DNA of 64,000 bases from Conexibacter sp. SYSU D00693 (GTDB lineage Bacteria > Actinomycetota > Thermoleophilia > Solirubrobacterales > Solirubrobacteraceae), in contig NZ_CP070950.1 in NCBI RefSeq assembly GCF_017084525.1, forward strand, positions 372,001 through 436,000, read 5' to 3'. Positions 36,336-44,455 of this stretch are shown here, in pieces; the first letter of the stretch is position 1; each line of letters begins with the position of its first letter. The position numbers and the translations under genes were made by a program. A model generated the notes under the pieces. That model worked only from the letters and a program-made list of their open reading frames with translations, did no database searches and had not been told where the DNA came from.

Positions 36336-36701
36336 TCACCAGGGCGTGGTGGGCTGCAGCACGGCCGCCGACAGCGCCTGGGTGCGCAGGTGCGTGATCC
36401 CTTGGTACTCGGGGTCGGCGACCATCTGCGAGAACGCCTGGCGCGACGGGTAGCGCACCAGGAGCACGGCGTCCCACTCGTGCGACGCGGGCGCCACGAG
36501 CGAGCGTCCGCAGTCGCCGACGTGCAGCACCTCGCCGCCGACGCGCTCCAGGAACGGCCGGATGTCGCGGGCGTAGGCCTCGTAGCTCGGCCGCCCGCCC
36601 TGCGCGAAGCGCAGGAGGTTGAGCATCACGACCGGCCCGCCCGGGTCCTCCTCGAGGAAGCGCTTGAGGTCCTGTCCGGTGGGGTCGACGGCGTCGCTCA
36701 T
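36336..36701 (-). CDS. DUF1330 (Dabb-like) protein
   Basis: 121-aa protein of the DUF1330 ferredoxin-like barrel family: DPGGPVVMLNLLRFAQGGRPSYEAY (about 19-43), VGGEVLHVGDCGRSLV, and WDAVLLVRYPSRQAFSQMVADPEYQ (about 76-100). Members are small dimeric alpha/beta barrels, enzymatic role mostly undefined. ATG 36701 agrees with the usual N-terminus. Monocistronic, divergent from the first WS/DGAT gene. Confidence 0.83.
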   Translation of the reverse strand: MSDAVDPTGQDLKRFLEEDPGGPVVMLNLLRFAQGGRPSYEAYARDIRPFLERVGGEVLHVGDCGRSLVAPASHEWDAVLLVRYPSRQAFSQMVADPEYQGITHLRTQALSAAVLQPTTPW

Positions 36702-36800
36702 GCCGCGATCCTGCCGCACGCCGGACGGTCCGTGCATCCGGGCACCCCGCTGTGGGAAGGTCGCCCACGGAGGGTCAACCGAGGAGGAGAGGAGACCGTC

Positions 36801-38309
36801 GTGCGTCAGCTGACGAGCCTCGATGCGCAGTTCCTGGCGATGGAGGGACCGACGACCTACGGGCACGTGTCGGGCCTGGCGGTCTACGACCCGTCGACCG
36901 CCCCGGGCGGGCGGCTGGAGGTGGGCGACGTCTGCCACCTCGTCGGCGAGCGCCTGCACCTGCTCGAGCCCTTCCGCTGGAAGCTCGCCGAGGTCCCGTT
37001 CGGCCTCGACGACCCCTACTGGGTGGAGGACGAGGACTTCGACCTGGACTTCCACATCCGCGAGAGCGCCGTGCCGCCGCCCGGCGACGACCGCAAGCTC
37101 GCCCAGGTCGTGCAGCGCATCTGCGCGCGACCGCTCGACCGCTCCCGTCCGCTCTGGGAGATCTACGTCATCCACGGCCTGCAGGGCGGCCGCGTCGCGC
37201 TGCTGACGAAGATCCACCACGCCGCGGTGGACGGCATGAGCGGCGCCGAGGTGCTCAGCGCGCTGCTCGACCTCGAGCCCGAGGGCCGCGAGCTGCCGCC
37301 CAAGCCCGACCGCTGGGGCGAGCCCAAGCCCGGCCAGCTCGAGATGCTCGGCCGTGGGCTGCTCGCCGCGCCCAGGCACCCGGTGCGCGCCCTGCGGGCC
37401 CTGCCGCGCGCGGCCGCGAACCTCGAGGACCTGCCGGCCGCCGGCGCGCTGCCGGGCGTCCGGCAGGCCGGCCGCGCGGTCACGCGGTTCCGGCGCGCGC
37501 TGCCCGGCGCCCCCGAGCTCGAGCTCCTGGACTCCGAGGCGACCCGCGCGCCCAAGACCCGCTTCAACGACCGCATCACGCCGCACCGGCGCTTCGCGAT
37601 GCGCAGCATCTCGCTGGAGCGCGTCAAGGCGGTCAAGAACGCCATGGGCGTGAAGGTCAACGACGTCGTGATGGCGATGTGCGCGTCGGCCGTCCGCGAG
37701 CTGCTCATCGACCTCGGCGAGCTGCCGGAGGAGCCGCTGGTGGCGATGGTGCCGCTCAGCGTCCGCACCGACGAGCAGATGGGGACCTACGGCAACCGCA
37801 TCTCGGCGATGTTCGTCCCGCTGCCGACAGACGTCGACGGCGCCGAGGAGCGGCTGCTCGCGGCGCACCGGTCGATGAGCGGCGCCAAGGACCGCCACCG
37901 GGCGGTGCCCGCCGACATCCTCCAGGACGTCACGAGGACCCTGCCGCCGGCCGTCTTCGCGCGCGCCACGCGGCTGACGACCCGCCTCGGTGCGCTGGGC
38001 CGGCTGCGCCCGTGCAACCTCGTGATCTCGAACGTCCCGGGCCCGCCGATCCCCCTGTACTGCGCGGGCGCGCGGCTCGAGGCGCACTTCCCGGTGTCGG
38101 TGATCACCGACGGCGTCGGCCTGAACATCACCTGCATGAGCTACCGCGACCACATCGACTTCGGCATCGTGGTCGACCGCGACCAGCTCGACGACCCGTG
38201 GCCGCTCGTCGACGCCCTCGAGCACGCGCTCGAGGACCTCGAGGTCGCCGCGGGGATCACCACGCGCGAGGGCGATCCCGCGCCCCCTCCGCCGGTCAGC
38301 GTCCCGTGA
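36801..38309 (+). CDS. Wax ester synthase / diacylglycerol O-acyltransferase (WS/DGAT), copy 1
   Basis: 502-aa acyltransferase esterifying fatty alcohols or diacylglycerol with acyl-CoA to make storage lipid. It starts RQLTSLDAQFLAMEGPTTYGHV, carries the catalytic HHxxxDG as HHAAVDG (about 139-145), and the C-terminal PLSVRTDEQMGTYGNRIS and NLVISNVPGPP blocks typical of WS/DGAT proteins. A strong AGGAGAGGAG lies before GTG 36801, so this gene is not leaderless, unlike its paralogue. The 3' end overlaps the convergent enoyl-CoA hydratase gene by 14 bp. Confidence 0.93.
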   Translation: MRQLTSLDAQFLAMEGPTTYGHVSGLAVYDPSTAPGGRLEVGDVCHLVGERLHLLEPFRWKLAEVPFGLDDPYWVEDEDFDLDFHIRESAVPPPGDDRKLAQVVQRICARPLDRSRPLWEIYVIHGLQGGRVALLTKIHHAAVDGMSGAEVLSALLDLEPEGRELPPKPDRWGEPKPGQLEMLGRGLLAAPRHPVRALRALPRAAANLEDLPAAGALPGVRQAGRAVTRFRRALPGAPELELLDSEATRAPKTRFNDRITPHRRFAMRSISLERVKAVKNAMGVKVNDVVMAMCASAVRELLIDLGELPEEPLVAMVPLSVRTDEQMGTYGNRISAMFVPLPTDVDGAEERLLAAHRSMSGAKDRHRAVPADILQDVTRTLPPAVFARATRLTTRLGALGRLRPCNLVISNVPGPPIPLYCAGARLEAHFPVSVITDGVGLNITCMSYRDHIDFGIVVDRDQLDDPWPLVDALEHALEDLEVAAGITTREGDPAPPPPVSVP

Positions 38310-39078
38310 ACCGCGGCGCGCGCTTGGCCAGGAAGGCGGCGATGCCCTCGCGGCCGTCGTCGGACGCGGCGCTCGTGGCGATGTCGTCGGCCTCGCGGGC
38401 GAGCTGCTCCTCGAAGGTGGCGGTCGCGCCGGCGCGCAGCAGGCGCTTGGCCCGGCCGTAGGCCCCGGTCGGGCCGGCGGCCAGCGTGGCGGCCAGCTCG
38501 CGCGCGCGGGCCTCGAGCGCGTCGTCGGCCACGACCTCGCTCACCAGGCCGAGCTCGAGCGCCTGCGCGGCCGTGAGGCGCTCGTTGAGCAGCGTCAGGG
38601 CGAGGGCCTTGCGCAGGCCGACGATGCGCGGCAGCGTCCACGACGAGCCGCCGTCGGGCGACAGCGCCGCGGCCGTGTAGGCCATGGTGAACCGCGCGGA
38701 CTCGGCGGCGAGCACCAGGTCGCCGACGATCGCCAGCGAGAAGCCGCCGCCCGCCGCCACGCCCTGGACGACGGTGACGACCGGAGCGTCGAGCGCCTCG
38801 AGGGCGATGATCGCGTCGTGGAAGTCCGAGGCCAGCGCGTGGACCATCGTCCCCGGGTCCTCGGCCGCCGCCATCGCCGCCAGGTCGCCGCCCGCGCCGA
38901 ACGCCCGGCCCTCGGCGCGCAGCAGCACGCAGCGGACGTCGTCGCGCGCCGTGAGCTCCTGGGCGCGCGCCTTGAGCGCCGCCGCGAGCTCGGGGTCGAT
39001 CGCGTTCATCGCGTCCGGGCGGGCGAGGACGAGGTCGGCGACCCCGTCGCGGAGCTCGAGCCGGACGGCCTCAGACAT
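38296..39078 (-). CDS. Enoyl-CoA hydratase/isomerase family protein
   Basis: 260-aa crotonase-fold protein. Oxyanion-hole segments are visible: GRAFGAGGDLAAMAA (about 57-71; CoA-binding region) and VQGVAAGGGFSLAIVGDLVLA (about 104-124). In the catalytic loop the sequence is LSPDGGSSWTLPRIVG, i.e. Asp-Gly-Gly rather than the paired glutamates of classical hydratases, so the exact reaction (hydratase, isomerase or thioesterase) is open. ATG 39078 overlaps the SDR stop by 8 bp; the two are co-transcribed. Confidence 0.9.
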   Translation of the reverse strand: MSEAVRLELRDGVADLVLARPDAMNAIDPELAAALKARAQELTARDDVRCVLLRAEGRAFGAGGDLAAMAAAEDPGTMVHALASDFHDAIIALEALDAPVVTVVQGVAAGGGFSLAIVGDLVLAAESARFTMAYTAAALSPDGGSSWTLPRIVGLRKALALTLLNERLTAAQALELGLVSEVVADDALEARARELAATLAAGPTGAYGRAKRLLRAGATATFEEQLAREADDIATSAASDDGREGIAAFLAKRAPRFTGR

Positions 39079-39910
39079 GGTCGACGAAGAGGTCGACCGC
39101 GAGGTCGGCGTCGGCGCCGGCGCAGTTGTAGACCGACAGGTCCTCGACGCCCTCCTCGAGCAGGACGTCCTCGCAGAGGAAGGAGTTGCCGGTGCACTCG
39201 CGGCTGTCGCGCGTGATGACCGCGTACGCGGCGTCGGAGTAGACCTCGGGCTTGCGCGCCTTGGCCATCGCCGCGTCGCCGCCGAGGAGGTTCTGCACCG
39301 CCGCGGTGGCCACCAGGGTGCGCGGCCACAGCGTGTTGGAGGCCACGCCCTGCTCCTTGAACTCCTGCGCGACGCCGAGGCCCACGAGGGTCATGCCGTA
39401 CTTGGCGATCGTGTAGCCGGTGTGCGGCGCCAGCCACTCGGGCCGCAGGTCGATGGGCGGGGAGAGCGTCAGGACGTGCGGGTTGTCGCTCTCGAGCAGG
39501 TGGGGGAGGCAGGCGCGGGTGACGACGAACGCGCCGCGGCAGTTGATGTCGAGCATGAGGTCGAAGCGCTTGGGCTCGAGGTCGAGGTTGCCCGCGAGGT
39601 TGATCGCGCTGGCGTTGTTCACGCAGACGTCGATGCCGCCGAAGCGCTCGACGGCCTGGTCGACCGCCGACTGCACGGAGCCCTCGTCGCGGATGTCGCC
39701 GACGATGGGCAGCGCCTGGCCGCCGGCCTCCTCGATCGCGGCGGCGGCGGTGTGGATCGTGCCCTCGAGCTTGGGGTGCGGCTCGGCGGTCTTGGCGATC
39801 AGCGCGATGTTCGCGCCGTCCCGGGCGGCGCGCAGGGCGATCGCCAACCCGATCCCCCGGCTCGCGCCGGAGATGAACATCGTCTTGCCCTCGAGGGTGC
39901 GCTTGGACAT
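39071..39910 (-). CDS. SDR-family oxidoreductase, HSDL2-like
   Basis: 279-aa short-chain dehydrogenase. Nucleotide motif SGASRGIG (14-21), NNAS (98-101), and the active site Ser150 with Tyr166-x3-Lys170 (YTIAK). The basic IAKTAEPHPKLEGTIHTAA region after the second strand and the C-terminal NSFLCEDVLLEEGVEDLSVY resemble hydroxysteroid dehydrogenase-like 2 proteins involved in lipid metabolism. TAGGGT lies 9 bases before ATG 39910. It precedes the crotonase gene, suggesting joint action on an acyl-CoA intermediate. Confidence 0.9.
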   Translation of the reverse strand: MSKRTLEGKTMFISGASRGIGLAIALRAARDGANIALIAKTAEPHPKLEGTIHTAAAAIEEAGGQALPIVGDIRDEGSVQSAVDQAVERFGGIDVCVNNASAINLAGNLDLEPKRFDLMLDINCRGAFVVTRACLPHLLESDNPHVLTLSPPIDLRPEWLAPHTGYTIAKYGMTLVGLGVAQEFKEQGVASNTLWPRTLVATAAVQNLLGGDAAMAKARKPEVYSDAAYAVITRDSRECTGNSFLCEDVLLEEGVEDLSVYNCAGADADLAVDLFVDHV

Positions 39911-39938
39911 GGTGTCCGAACCCTAGAGGCGCACCGGC

Positions 39939-41381
39939 TCAGAGCGCGTCCAGCTCCTCGCCCAGCCACGCCATGAGCCGGTCGACGTCGGGCATCTGGT
40001 CGCGGTCGGCCACGATCCCGAAGTCGAGCCTCCCGCAGTAGCTCATCACGGTGATGTTGAGCCCCATCCCGTCGGTGATGACCGACACGGGGTGGTTGGC
40101 CACGAGCCGCGCGCCGGCGCAGTACAGGGGGAACTGCGGTCCCGGCACGTTGGAGATCACGAGGTTCCACGCCGGGCGCGTCGCGCCGCTGGTGGCCAGG
40201 CGGAACGTGAGCCGCGCCGCGCGGCTGAACACCGCGGGCGGGATGAAGTGGTTGGCGTCCTGCAGCAGGTCGGCGGGCAGCGCCTTGTGGCGCTCCTTCA
40301 TGTCGCCCATCGCGTCGTGGGTGAGCTGCAGCCGCGCGACCGGGTCCGGCTCGTCGCAGAACAGCGGCGCGCTCATGAGCATGATCCGGTTGCCGAAGGT
40401 CCCGATCTGCTCGTCGGTGCGCACCGACACGGGGATCTGGGCGACCAGCGGCTCGTCGGGCAGCTCGTCGTGCTCGAGCAGCCAGCGGCGCACCGCGCCC
40501 GCGCACATGGAGACGACGACGTCGTTGACCGTGCAGCCGTGGCGGTTCTTGGCGTCCTTGACCGCCTCCAGCTCGAGCTGGCCGAAGGCGAAGCGGCGAT
40601 GCGGGGAGAGGCGGCCGTTGAACGTCGTGCGCGGCGCGACGAGCGCGGGCGACCGCCGGCCCCGCAGCGCCTGGGCAGCGCGGCCGAAGCGCCGGGCGCC
40701 CGGGATGGCCCCGAAGATCGCCGGGACCTCGTCGGCGTTGGGCAGCGCCGTCGGCAGCGCGCGCAGCAGGCGCATCGGGTAGCGCGGCAGCCCGAGGAGC
40801 CCCCGACCGAGCATCTCCAGCTCCGTCGGCCGGCCCGCCCCCTCGCGCGCCGCGCCGTTGGCGGCCGCGGGCGGCAGCTCACGACCGTCCGCGGAGAGGT
40901 CGAGGAGCAGCCCCATGATCTCGGCGCCGCTCATGCCGTCGATCACCGCGTGGTGGATCTTCGTGAGCATCGCCGTGTGGCCCGACTCGAGGCCGTGGAT
41001 GACGTAGAGCTCCCACAGGGGGCGGGCGCGGTCCAGCGGGCGCGAGGCGATGCGGGCGACCTGCTCGGCCAGCTGCGCGTCGCTGCCGGGCGCCGGCAGC
41101 GCCAGCTCGCGCACGTGGAAGTCGAGGTCGAAGTCGGTGTCGTCGACCCAGTAGGGGTAGTCGAGGCCGAGGGGGACCTCGGCCAGCCGCCAGCGGAAGG
41201 GCGGCAGGAGGGGCAGGCGCTCGCGCAGCAGCGCCTTGACCGTCTCGGCGTCGAAGCGCCCCTCCGGCGCGGTGGTCTGGTCGACGATCGCCAGCCCGCC
41301 GACGTGCCCGGTCTGGCGCGGGCTCTCCAGCGCCAGGAACTGGGCGTCGAGGCTCGTCAGCTGGCGCAGCGTCTCCGGCAC
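39939..41381 (-). CDS. Wax ester synthase / diacylglycerol O-acyltransferase (WS/DGAT), copy 2
   Basis: 480-aa paralogue of the acyltransferase at 36801-38309: same start RQLTSLDAQFLALESPRQTG, catalytic HHAVIDG (143-149), PVSVRTDEQIGTFGNRI and NLVISNVPGPQFP blocks. The two copies flank the SDR-crotonase pair on opposite strands, which could reflect duplication followed by inversion or simply clustering. TAGGGT sits 6 bases before GTG 41381, so this copy looks leaderless whereas copy 1 has a Shine-Dalgarno sequence; the two may therefore respond differently at translation level. Confidence 0.93.
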   Translation of the reverse strand: MPETLRQLTSLDAQFLALESPRQTGHVGGLAIVDQTTAPEGRFDAETVKALLRERLPLLPPFRWRLAEVPLGLDYPYWVDDTDFDLDFHVRELALPAPGSDAQLAEQVARIASRPLDRARPLWELYVIHGLESGHTAMLTKIHHAVIDGMSGAEIMGLLLDLSADGRELPPAAANGAAREGAGRPTELEMLGRGLLGLPRYPMRLLRALPTALPNADEVPAIFGAIPGARRFGRAAQALRGRRSPALVAPRTTFNGRLSPHRRFAFGQLELEAVKDAKNRHGCTVNDVVVSMCAGAVRRWLLEHDELPDEPLVAQIPVSVRTDEQIGTFGNRIMLMSAPLFCDEPDPVARLQLTHDAMGDMKERHKALPADLLQDANHFIPPAVFSRAARLTFRLATSGATRPAWNLVISNVPGPQFPLYCAGARLVANHPVSVITDGMGLNITVMSYCGRLDFGIVADRDQMPDVDRLMAWLGEELDAL

Positions 41382-41422
41382 GGCCCGACCCTAGTCCGGA
41401 CCGCGGTGCCCGCGCCAGCGAC

Positions 41423-42637
41423 CTACGGCTGGTCCGGCTTGTAGGGCGCCAGCTCCCGACGGGCGATCGTCATCTTGTGCACCTCGTCCGGGCCGTCGGC
41501 CAGGCGCAGGGTGCGCATGTGCGCCCACAGCCAGGCCAGCGGGAAGTCGTCGGAGACGCCGCCGCCGCCGTGGACCTGGATCGCGCGGTCGATGACCTTC
41601 AGCGCGACGTTCGGGGCGGCGACCTTGATCGCGGCGATCTCCGTGCGCGCGTGCTTGTTGCCGACCGTGTCCATCATCCACGCGGTCTTCAGCGTCAGCA
41701 GTCGCGCCATCTCGATCTCGATGCGCGACTCGGCGATCCAGTCCTGGACGTTGGCCCGCGTCGCGACGGGCTTGCCGAAGGTCACCCGCTGCGAGGCGCG
41801 CTCGCACATGAGCGCGAGCGCGCGCTCGGCCGCGCCGATCGCGCGCATGCAGTGGTGGATGCGCCCGGGCCCGAGCCGGGCCTGGGAGATGAGGAAGCCG
41901 TCGCCCTCCTGGGCGATGAGGTTGGTCGCCGGGACGCGGACGTCCTCGAAGAGCACCTCGGCGTGGCCCTCCTGGTCGGCGTAGCCGAAGACGTTGAGGT
42001 TGCGCTTGACCGTCACGCCCGGCGTGTCGCGCGGGACGAGGACCATCGACTGCTGGCGGTGGGGCGGCGCCGAGGTGTCGGTCTTGCCCATGACGATGAA
42101 GACCTTGCAGCGCTCGCGCATCGCGCCGGAGGTCCACCACTTGCGGCCGTTGAGCACGTACTCGTCGCCCTCGCGGACGATCGACAGCTGGACGTTCGTC
42201 GCGTCCGAGGAGGCGACGTCGGGTTCGGTCATCGCGAAGGCCGAGCGGATCTCGCCGTCCAGCAGCGGGCGCAGCCACTGCTCCTGCTGCTCCGGGGTCC
42301 CGAAGAGCGACAGGACCTCCATGTTGCCGGTGTCGGGTGCCGAGCAGTTGCACGCCTCGGGACCGATGTGGCTGCGGCCCATGACCTCGGCGAGCGTCGC
42401 GTACTCGACCACCTCGAGCCCCGGACCGTGCTGCTCGTCGGGGTGGAAGAGGTTCCACAGCCCGCGCTCGCGCGCCTGTGCCTTGAGCTCCTCCATGACC
42501 GGCGGCTCGAAGTGCGGGTCGCCGGACTCGCGCAGCTGCTCCTCGTAGACGGCCTCGGCGGGGTGGACGCGCTCGGCCATGAACGCCTCGAGGCGCTCGG
42601 TGTACTCGCGGCAGCGGTCGGAGGGGGCGAAGTCCAT
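41423..42637 (-). CDS. Acyl-CoA dehydrogenase
   Basis: 404-aa FAD-dependent acyl-CoA dehydrogenase, ACAD10/11-like by length and by the segments [15 protein letters not shown] (FAD/substrate strand), [12 protein letters not shown], and the C-terminal [36 protein letters not shown], where the family has the QVHGGxG motif. It catalyses the first step of fatty acid beta-oxidation. TAGGGT lies 6 bases before ATG 42637. Upstream on the same strand is a truncated lipoprotein-like gene; downstream is WS/DGAT copy 2, fitting a lipid storage and turnover locus. Confidence 0.93.
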   Translation of the reverse strand: MDFAPSDRCREYTERLEAFMAERVHPAEAVYEEQLRESGDPHFEPPVMEELKAQARERGLWNLFHPDEQHGPGLEVVEYATLAEVMGRSHIGPEACNCSAPDTGNMEVLSLFGTPEQQEQWLRPLLDGEIRSAFAMTEPDVASSDATNVQLSIVREGDEYVLNGRKWWTSGAMRERCKVFIVMGKTDTSAPPHRQQSMVLVPRDTPGVTVKRNLNVFGYADQEGHAEVLFEDVRVPATNLIAQEGDGFLISQARLGPGRIHHCMRAIGAAERALALMCERASQRVTFGKPVATRANVQDWIAESRIEIEMARLLTLKTAWMMDTVGNKHARTEIAAIKVAAPNVALKVIDRAIQVHGGGGVSDDFPLAWLWAHMRTLRLADGPDEVHKMTIARRELAPYKPDQP

Positions 42638-42653
42638 GCCCCGACCCTATGCG

Positions 42654-43331
42654 CTACTCGGTGCGCAGCTCGCGGCTCCCGGCCTCCGCAGGACCGCCGT
42701 CCTCGTCGAACTGCTGCAGCAGCTCGCCGATCGGCCGGCCGCCCGAGGGCGCGTCGATGCGCTGCTCCTCGCCGACCCCGGAGAGCACGAGCTCGAAGCG
42801 CATCGAGCCCTTCGTGCCGCCCTCGTCGGTCTTCGCCTCCGCGGCGATGCGGCGCAGGGTGCCGTCCGCCTTGGCGGCCTCGAGCGCGAAGCGCGAGTCC
42901 GAGACCTGGCGGTCGATCCGGGCGATGGCCTTGGGCCCCAGAGAGCGCAGCTCCTGGAGCGCCGGGTCGGCGGCGCCGAGCGGCGAGTCGGCCAGGCGGC
43001 GCAGACCGCGCAGGGCGGCGGAGAGGTCGAGCGTGCCGGTGACGCGCGTGGTGTCCTCGTCGCCGACCCTGGAGTCCTCGCGGGTGTCGCTCTCGGGGAA
43101 CCAGGAGGGGAGGTCGAGGCCGAGCTCCTGCGCGTCCTCGACGCCGTCGACGTCCTCGCCGGGCTCGGCGCGCATCTCGCGTTCGAGCCGTCCGACCAGC
43201 GCCTCGCCGACCTCGTACGTGCGACCGCCGTACTCGACGAAGACATTGCGGCCCGTCGAGATCGCGCGGAGATCCAGGCCCGCTGCTTCCCCGGCACCGC
43301 GCACGGTCGACCCTGCGGGAGGGAGGCGCAC
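42654..43331 (-). CDS. Probable 5'-truncated LolA/LppX-like exported protein
   Basis: 225 aa from GTG 43331. The sequence from FVEYGGRTYEVGEALVGRL onwards, with TTRVTGTLDLSAALRGLRRL, SMRFELVLSGVGEEQRIDAP and GRPIGELLQQF, matches the C-terminal two thirds of a family of exported beta-barrel (LolA/LppX-type) proteins I know from Thermoleophilia. Those have a signal peptide and an N-terminal strand-rich half; here neither is present, and a plus-strand gene starts 40 bp away. Third-position G/C weakens before about 43280. Best read as a truncated gene or remnant; a novel short form is possible. Confidence 0.5.
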   Translation of the reverse strand: MRLPPAGSTVRGAGEAAGLDLRAISTGRNVFVEYGGRTYEVGEALVGRLEREMRAEPGEDVDGVEDAQELGLDLPSWFPESDTREDSRVGDEDTTRVTGTLDLSAALRGLRRLADSPLGAADPALQELRSLGPKAIARIDRQVSDSRFALEAAKADGTLRRIAAEAKTDEGGTKGSMRFELVLSGVGEEQRIDAPSGGRPIGELLQQFDEDGGPAEAGSRELRTE

Positions 43332-43370
43332 TTCGGGCGCCCTAAGGAATTGCTACCGTCGCGGTCGGAG

Positions 43371-43565
43371 ATGAAGCTCGCCGTCGGCACCCGCATCAAG
43401 GGCAAGAAGAAGTGCTGCAAGGACAAGCCGCGCTGCAAGAAGTGCCCGGTCGTGCTCAAGCGCCTGGAGAAGGAGGGGCTCGTCGAGCGCCTCAGCCAGC
43501 GCGAGGTCGTCGTCGTGGACGTCATCTCCAAGGCGCAGCTGAAGGCCGCGCGCGCCCGCGCGTAG
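43371..43565 (+). CDS. Small basic cysteine-motif protein
   Basis: 64-aa, very basic protein with KCCKDKPRCKKCPVVLKRL (about 14-32): Cys-Cys...Cys-x2-Cys-Pro, a likely zinc knuckle, then an amphipathic helix (LVERLSQREVVVVDVISKAQL). Similar short proteins with a CCxxKPRCKxCPV motif are familiar in actinobacteria; role unknown, nucleic-acid binding plausible from the charge. CGGAG sits directly before ATG 43371. Confidence 0.68.
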   Translation: MKLAVGTRIKGKKKCCKDKPRCKKCPVVLKRLEKEGLVERLSQREVVVVDVISKAQLKAARARA

Positions 43566-43777
43566 TCCTCACGCGCACACCTGGTCCGCACAGCGTTTCG
43601 GGCCCGAAACACGGGGCTACAGTGGAGAGTAGGCCGGAGTCCCTCTGGGCGCACTCCCCCCACACACGCGTCGTCGAGACCTTCCCCCCTGCCCCTCGGC
43701 GATCTGCACGCGCCCGAGGGCTCCGGCCGCCCCGCTTCATGCAGCGTTGATCGGGCGCCCTTAGCCTGTGCAACAGC
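43566..43777. other. 212-bp gap with a perfect 16-bp palindrome
   Basis: No gene is visible. GTTTCGGG-CCCGAAAC at 43595-43610 is a perfect 16-bp palindrome with 8-bp arms, followed 8 bp later by GCTACAGT, a possible -10. The remaining 160 bp contain pyrimidine-rich CCCCCC runs and no open frame with coding-like codons; a small RNA or long leader for the YugP gene is possible. TAGCCT at 43762-43767 is 10 bases before the YugP ATG. Confidence 0.4.
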
Positions 43778-44455
43778 ATGAGCATCGGCCTCTACCTCGC
43801 CTTCCTGATCCCGCCGCTGGTCCTGGGCCTCGGTGCCCAGTGGTGGCTCAAGCGCACCTTCGCGCGCAACGCCGCTCGCGCCGTCGAGTCCGGCCTGAGT
43901 GGCGAGGAGGTGGCGCGCGCCGTCCTGGACCGCAACGGCCTCCACGGCGTGGAGGTCCTGCCCTCGCCGGGCGGGCCGCTGTCGGACCACTACGACCCGC
44001 GCACCCGCAAGGTCTTCCTGTCCGAGCCGGTCCACGACGGCCGGTCGGTGGCCGCCGCCGCCGTCGCGGCCCACGAGGTCGGCCACGCCATCCAGCACGC
44101 CAAGGCCTACGCGCCGCTGGCGTTCCGCACGGCGATGTTCCCGGCGGTGGCGCTGTCGTCCAACCTGTGGATCGTCCTGCTGATGGCGGGCTTCTTCCTG
44201 CAGCTCGCCGGCCTGGTCGTCGTCGCCATCGCGCTCTACGCCGTGGCGGTGCTGTTCCACTTCGTGACGCTGCCCGTCGAGTTCGACGCGTCGCGTCGCG
44301 CGGGGGTGCAGCTGCGCGAGATGGGCCTGGTCACCGCGGGCGAGGCCGGCGGCGTGCGCGGCACGCTGACCGCCGCCGCGCTGACCTACGTCGTCGGCGC
44401 GCTCGCCGCGCTGACGCAGCTCATCTACTTCGTGCTGGCCTTCCTGGAGGACTAG
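43778..44455 (+). CDS. YugP-type zinc metallopeptidase, membrane
   Basis: 225-aa membrane protease-like protein. An N-terminal helix (about 3-20) precedes a cytosolic or periplasmic region with DRNGLHGVEV and LSEPVHDGRSVAAAAVAAHEVGHAIQHA, which contains the zinc motif HEVGH (HExxH, about 106-110). Two further helices (about 132-165) and a C-terminal helix follow. This is the layout of the YugP/DUF2268-like neutral zinc metallopeptidase family, of unknown substrate. ATG 43778. Its stop overlaps the convergent RNase D stop by 4 bp. Confidence 0.85.
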   Translation: MSIGLYLAFLIPPLVLGLGAQWWLKRTFARNAARAVESGLSGEEVARAVLDRNGLHGVEVLPSPGGPLSDHYDPRTRKVFLSEPVHDGRSVAAAAVAAHEVGHAIQHAKAYAPLAFRTAMFPAVALSSNLWIVLLMAGFFLQLAGLVVVAIALYAVAVLFHFVTLPVEFDASRRAGVQLREMGLVTAGEAGGVRGTLTAAALTYVVGALAALTQLIYFVLAFLED

